Assembly (NCBI GenBank): GCA_964386405.1
Contig: CAYLRW010000045.1
Location: 1-13,620, forward strand
DNA length: 13,620 bases
Reading direction: 5' to 3'
Source: RZYP01 sp964386405
GTDB taxonomy: Bacteria; Bacillota; Negativicutes; Acidaminococcales; Acidaminococcaceae
Shown here: piece after piece, positions 13,557 through 13,620 of the stretch
Layout: each line of letters opens with the position of its first letter
How positions within the stretch are numbered: the stretch's first letter is position 1
Notes under the pieces: generated by a model
Told to the model about the DNA's origin: nothing
Database searches by the model: none
The model's input: only the letters and a program-made list of their open reading frames with translations
Program-made: the position numbers and the translations under genes

Positions 13557-13620
13557 CTATTTCCGTTCTATCAACGCCACGCACTCGACGTGGGCGGTTT
13601 GAGGAAACATATCAACAGGC
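13557..13620 (-). CDS. rlmD: C-terminus of a TrmA/RlmD-family RNA (uracil-C5) methyltransferase (partial)
   Basis: The minus strand from the window edge reads PVDMFPQTAHVECVALIERK and stops at TAG (13557-13559), with TGA directly after. DMFPxTxHVExV is the highly conserved C-terminal motif of TrmA/RumA enzymes; its Glu is the general base that releases the methylated uracil after the Cys-mediated reaction. These enzymes use S-adenosylmethionine to make 5-methyluridine in 23S rRNA (RlmD, RlmC or RlmCD) or tRNA (TrmA). Only 20 residues are in the window, so the family is clear but the exact target, and hence the gene symbol, is not certain. The gene extends beyond 13620. Its transcript probably ends at the hairpins at 13371-13403 and 13315-13345. 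Confidence 0.85.
   Translation of the reverse strand, partial: PVDMFPQTAHVECVALIERK

Noticed and set aside
13576..13598. GC-rich inverted repeat CGCCACG...CGTGGGCG near the right edge
   Set aside because: It lies inside the conserved FPQTAHVECVA codons of the RNA methyltransferase and is imperfect, so coding constraint explains it.

Overview
The window is AT-rich chromosomal DNA that looks like an anaerobic Firmicute. The evidence is strong Shine-Dalgarno (SD) sequences, TTGACA/TATAAT promoters, a ferritin-like/CCC1 iron transporter, a TGS-domain nucleoside kinase, a TSCPD-domain protein and a CxxC-x17-CxxC zinc-ribbon protein. Two or three exported proteins, including a LolA/DUF4412-like one, would fit a diderm class such as Negativicutes. 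That placement is inference; there is no rRNA marker here.

Left part (1-4812). The last codons of a probable plus-strand gene are followed by a perfect 24-bp-arm bidirectional terminator. Next, on the minus strand, comes an exported WG-repeat protein. A marR-MFS (Fsr-like efflux) operon follows; its promoter is overlaid by two near-identical 20-bp operator repeats exactly 30 bp apart. A divergent plus-strand gene encodes an exported DUF4412/LolA-like protein. A minus-strand gene encodes an exported protein built from an unfamiliar 'FNEYGEVISGTL...DTYLRPVGW' repeat.

Middle part (4813-10143). A plus-strand ferritin-like/VIT1-CCC1 fusion starts at TTG and has a palindrome inside its promoter. 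On the minus strand are a zinc-ribbon protein with a long predicted leader, a small TSCPD protein and a TGS/uridine-kinase-type nucleoside kinase. Divergent from the kinase is a membrane diguanylate cyclase. Its consensus promoter lies over the first ATG of the open frame, so translation must start 72 nt further in, at a strong SD.

Right part (10144-13620). Four minus-strand genes are collinear: a TetR regulator, a class I SAM methyltransferase, a GNAT-YoaP protein and a CGGC-domain protein, ending in an intrinsic terminator. The tetR promoter is a perfect TTGACA-17-TATAAT with two 14-bp dyads, one in the spacer and one at the predicted start site, so autorepression is likely. The four genes may form one stress- or metal-responsive unit, but that is not proven. 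After a gene-free stretch with two hairpins, the window ends in the C-terminus of a TrmA/RlmD-family RNA uracil methyltransferase.

I see no CRISPR array, insertion sequence, tRNA or rRNA, and no unmistakable new system. The best leads are the two paired-operator regulators, the TetR-linked Cys-rich cassette, the unclassified repeat protein and the promoter palindrome of the ferritin-like/CCC1 gene.
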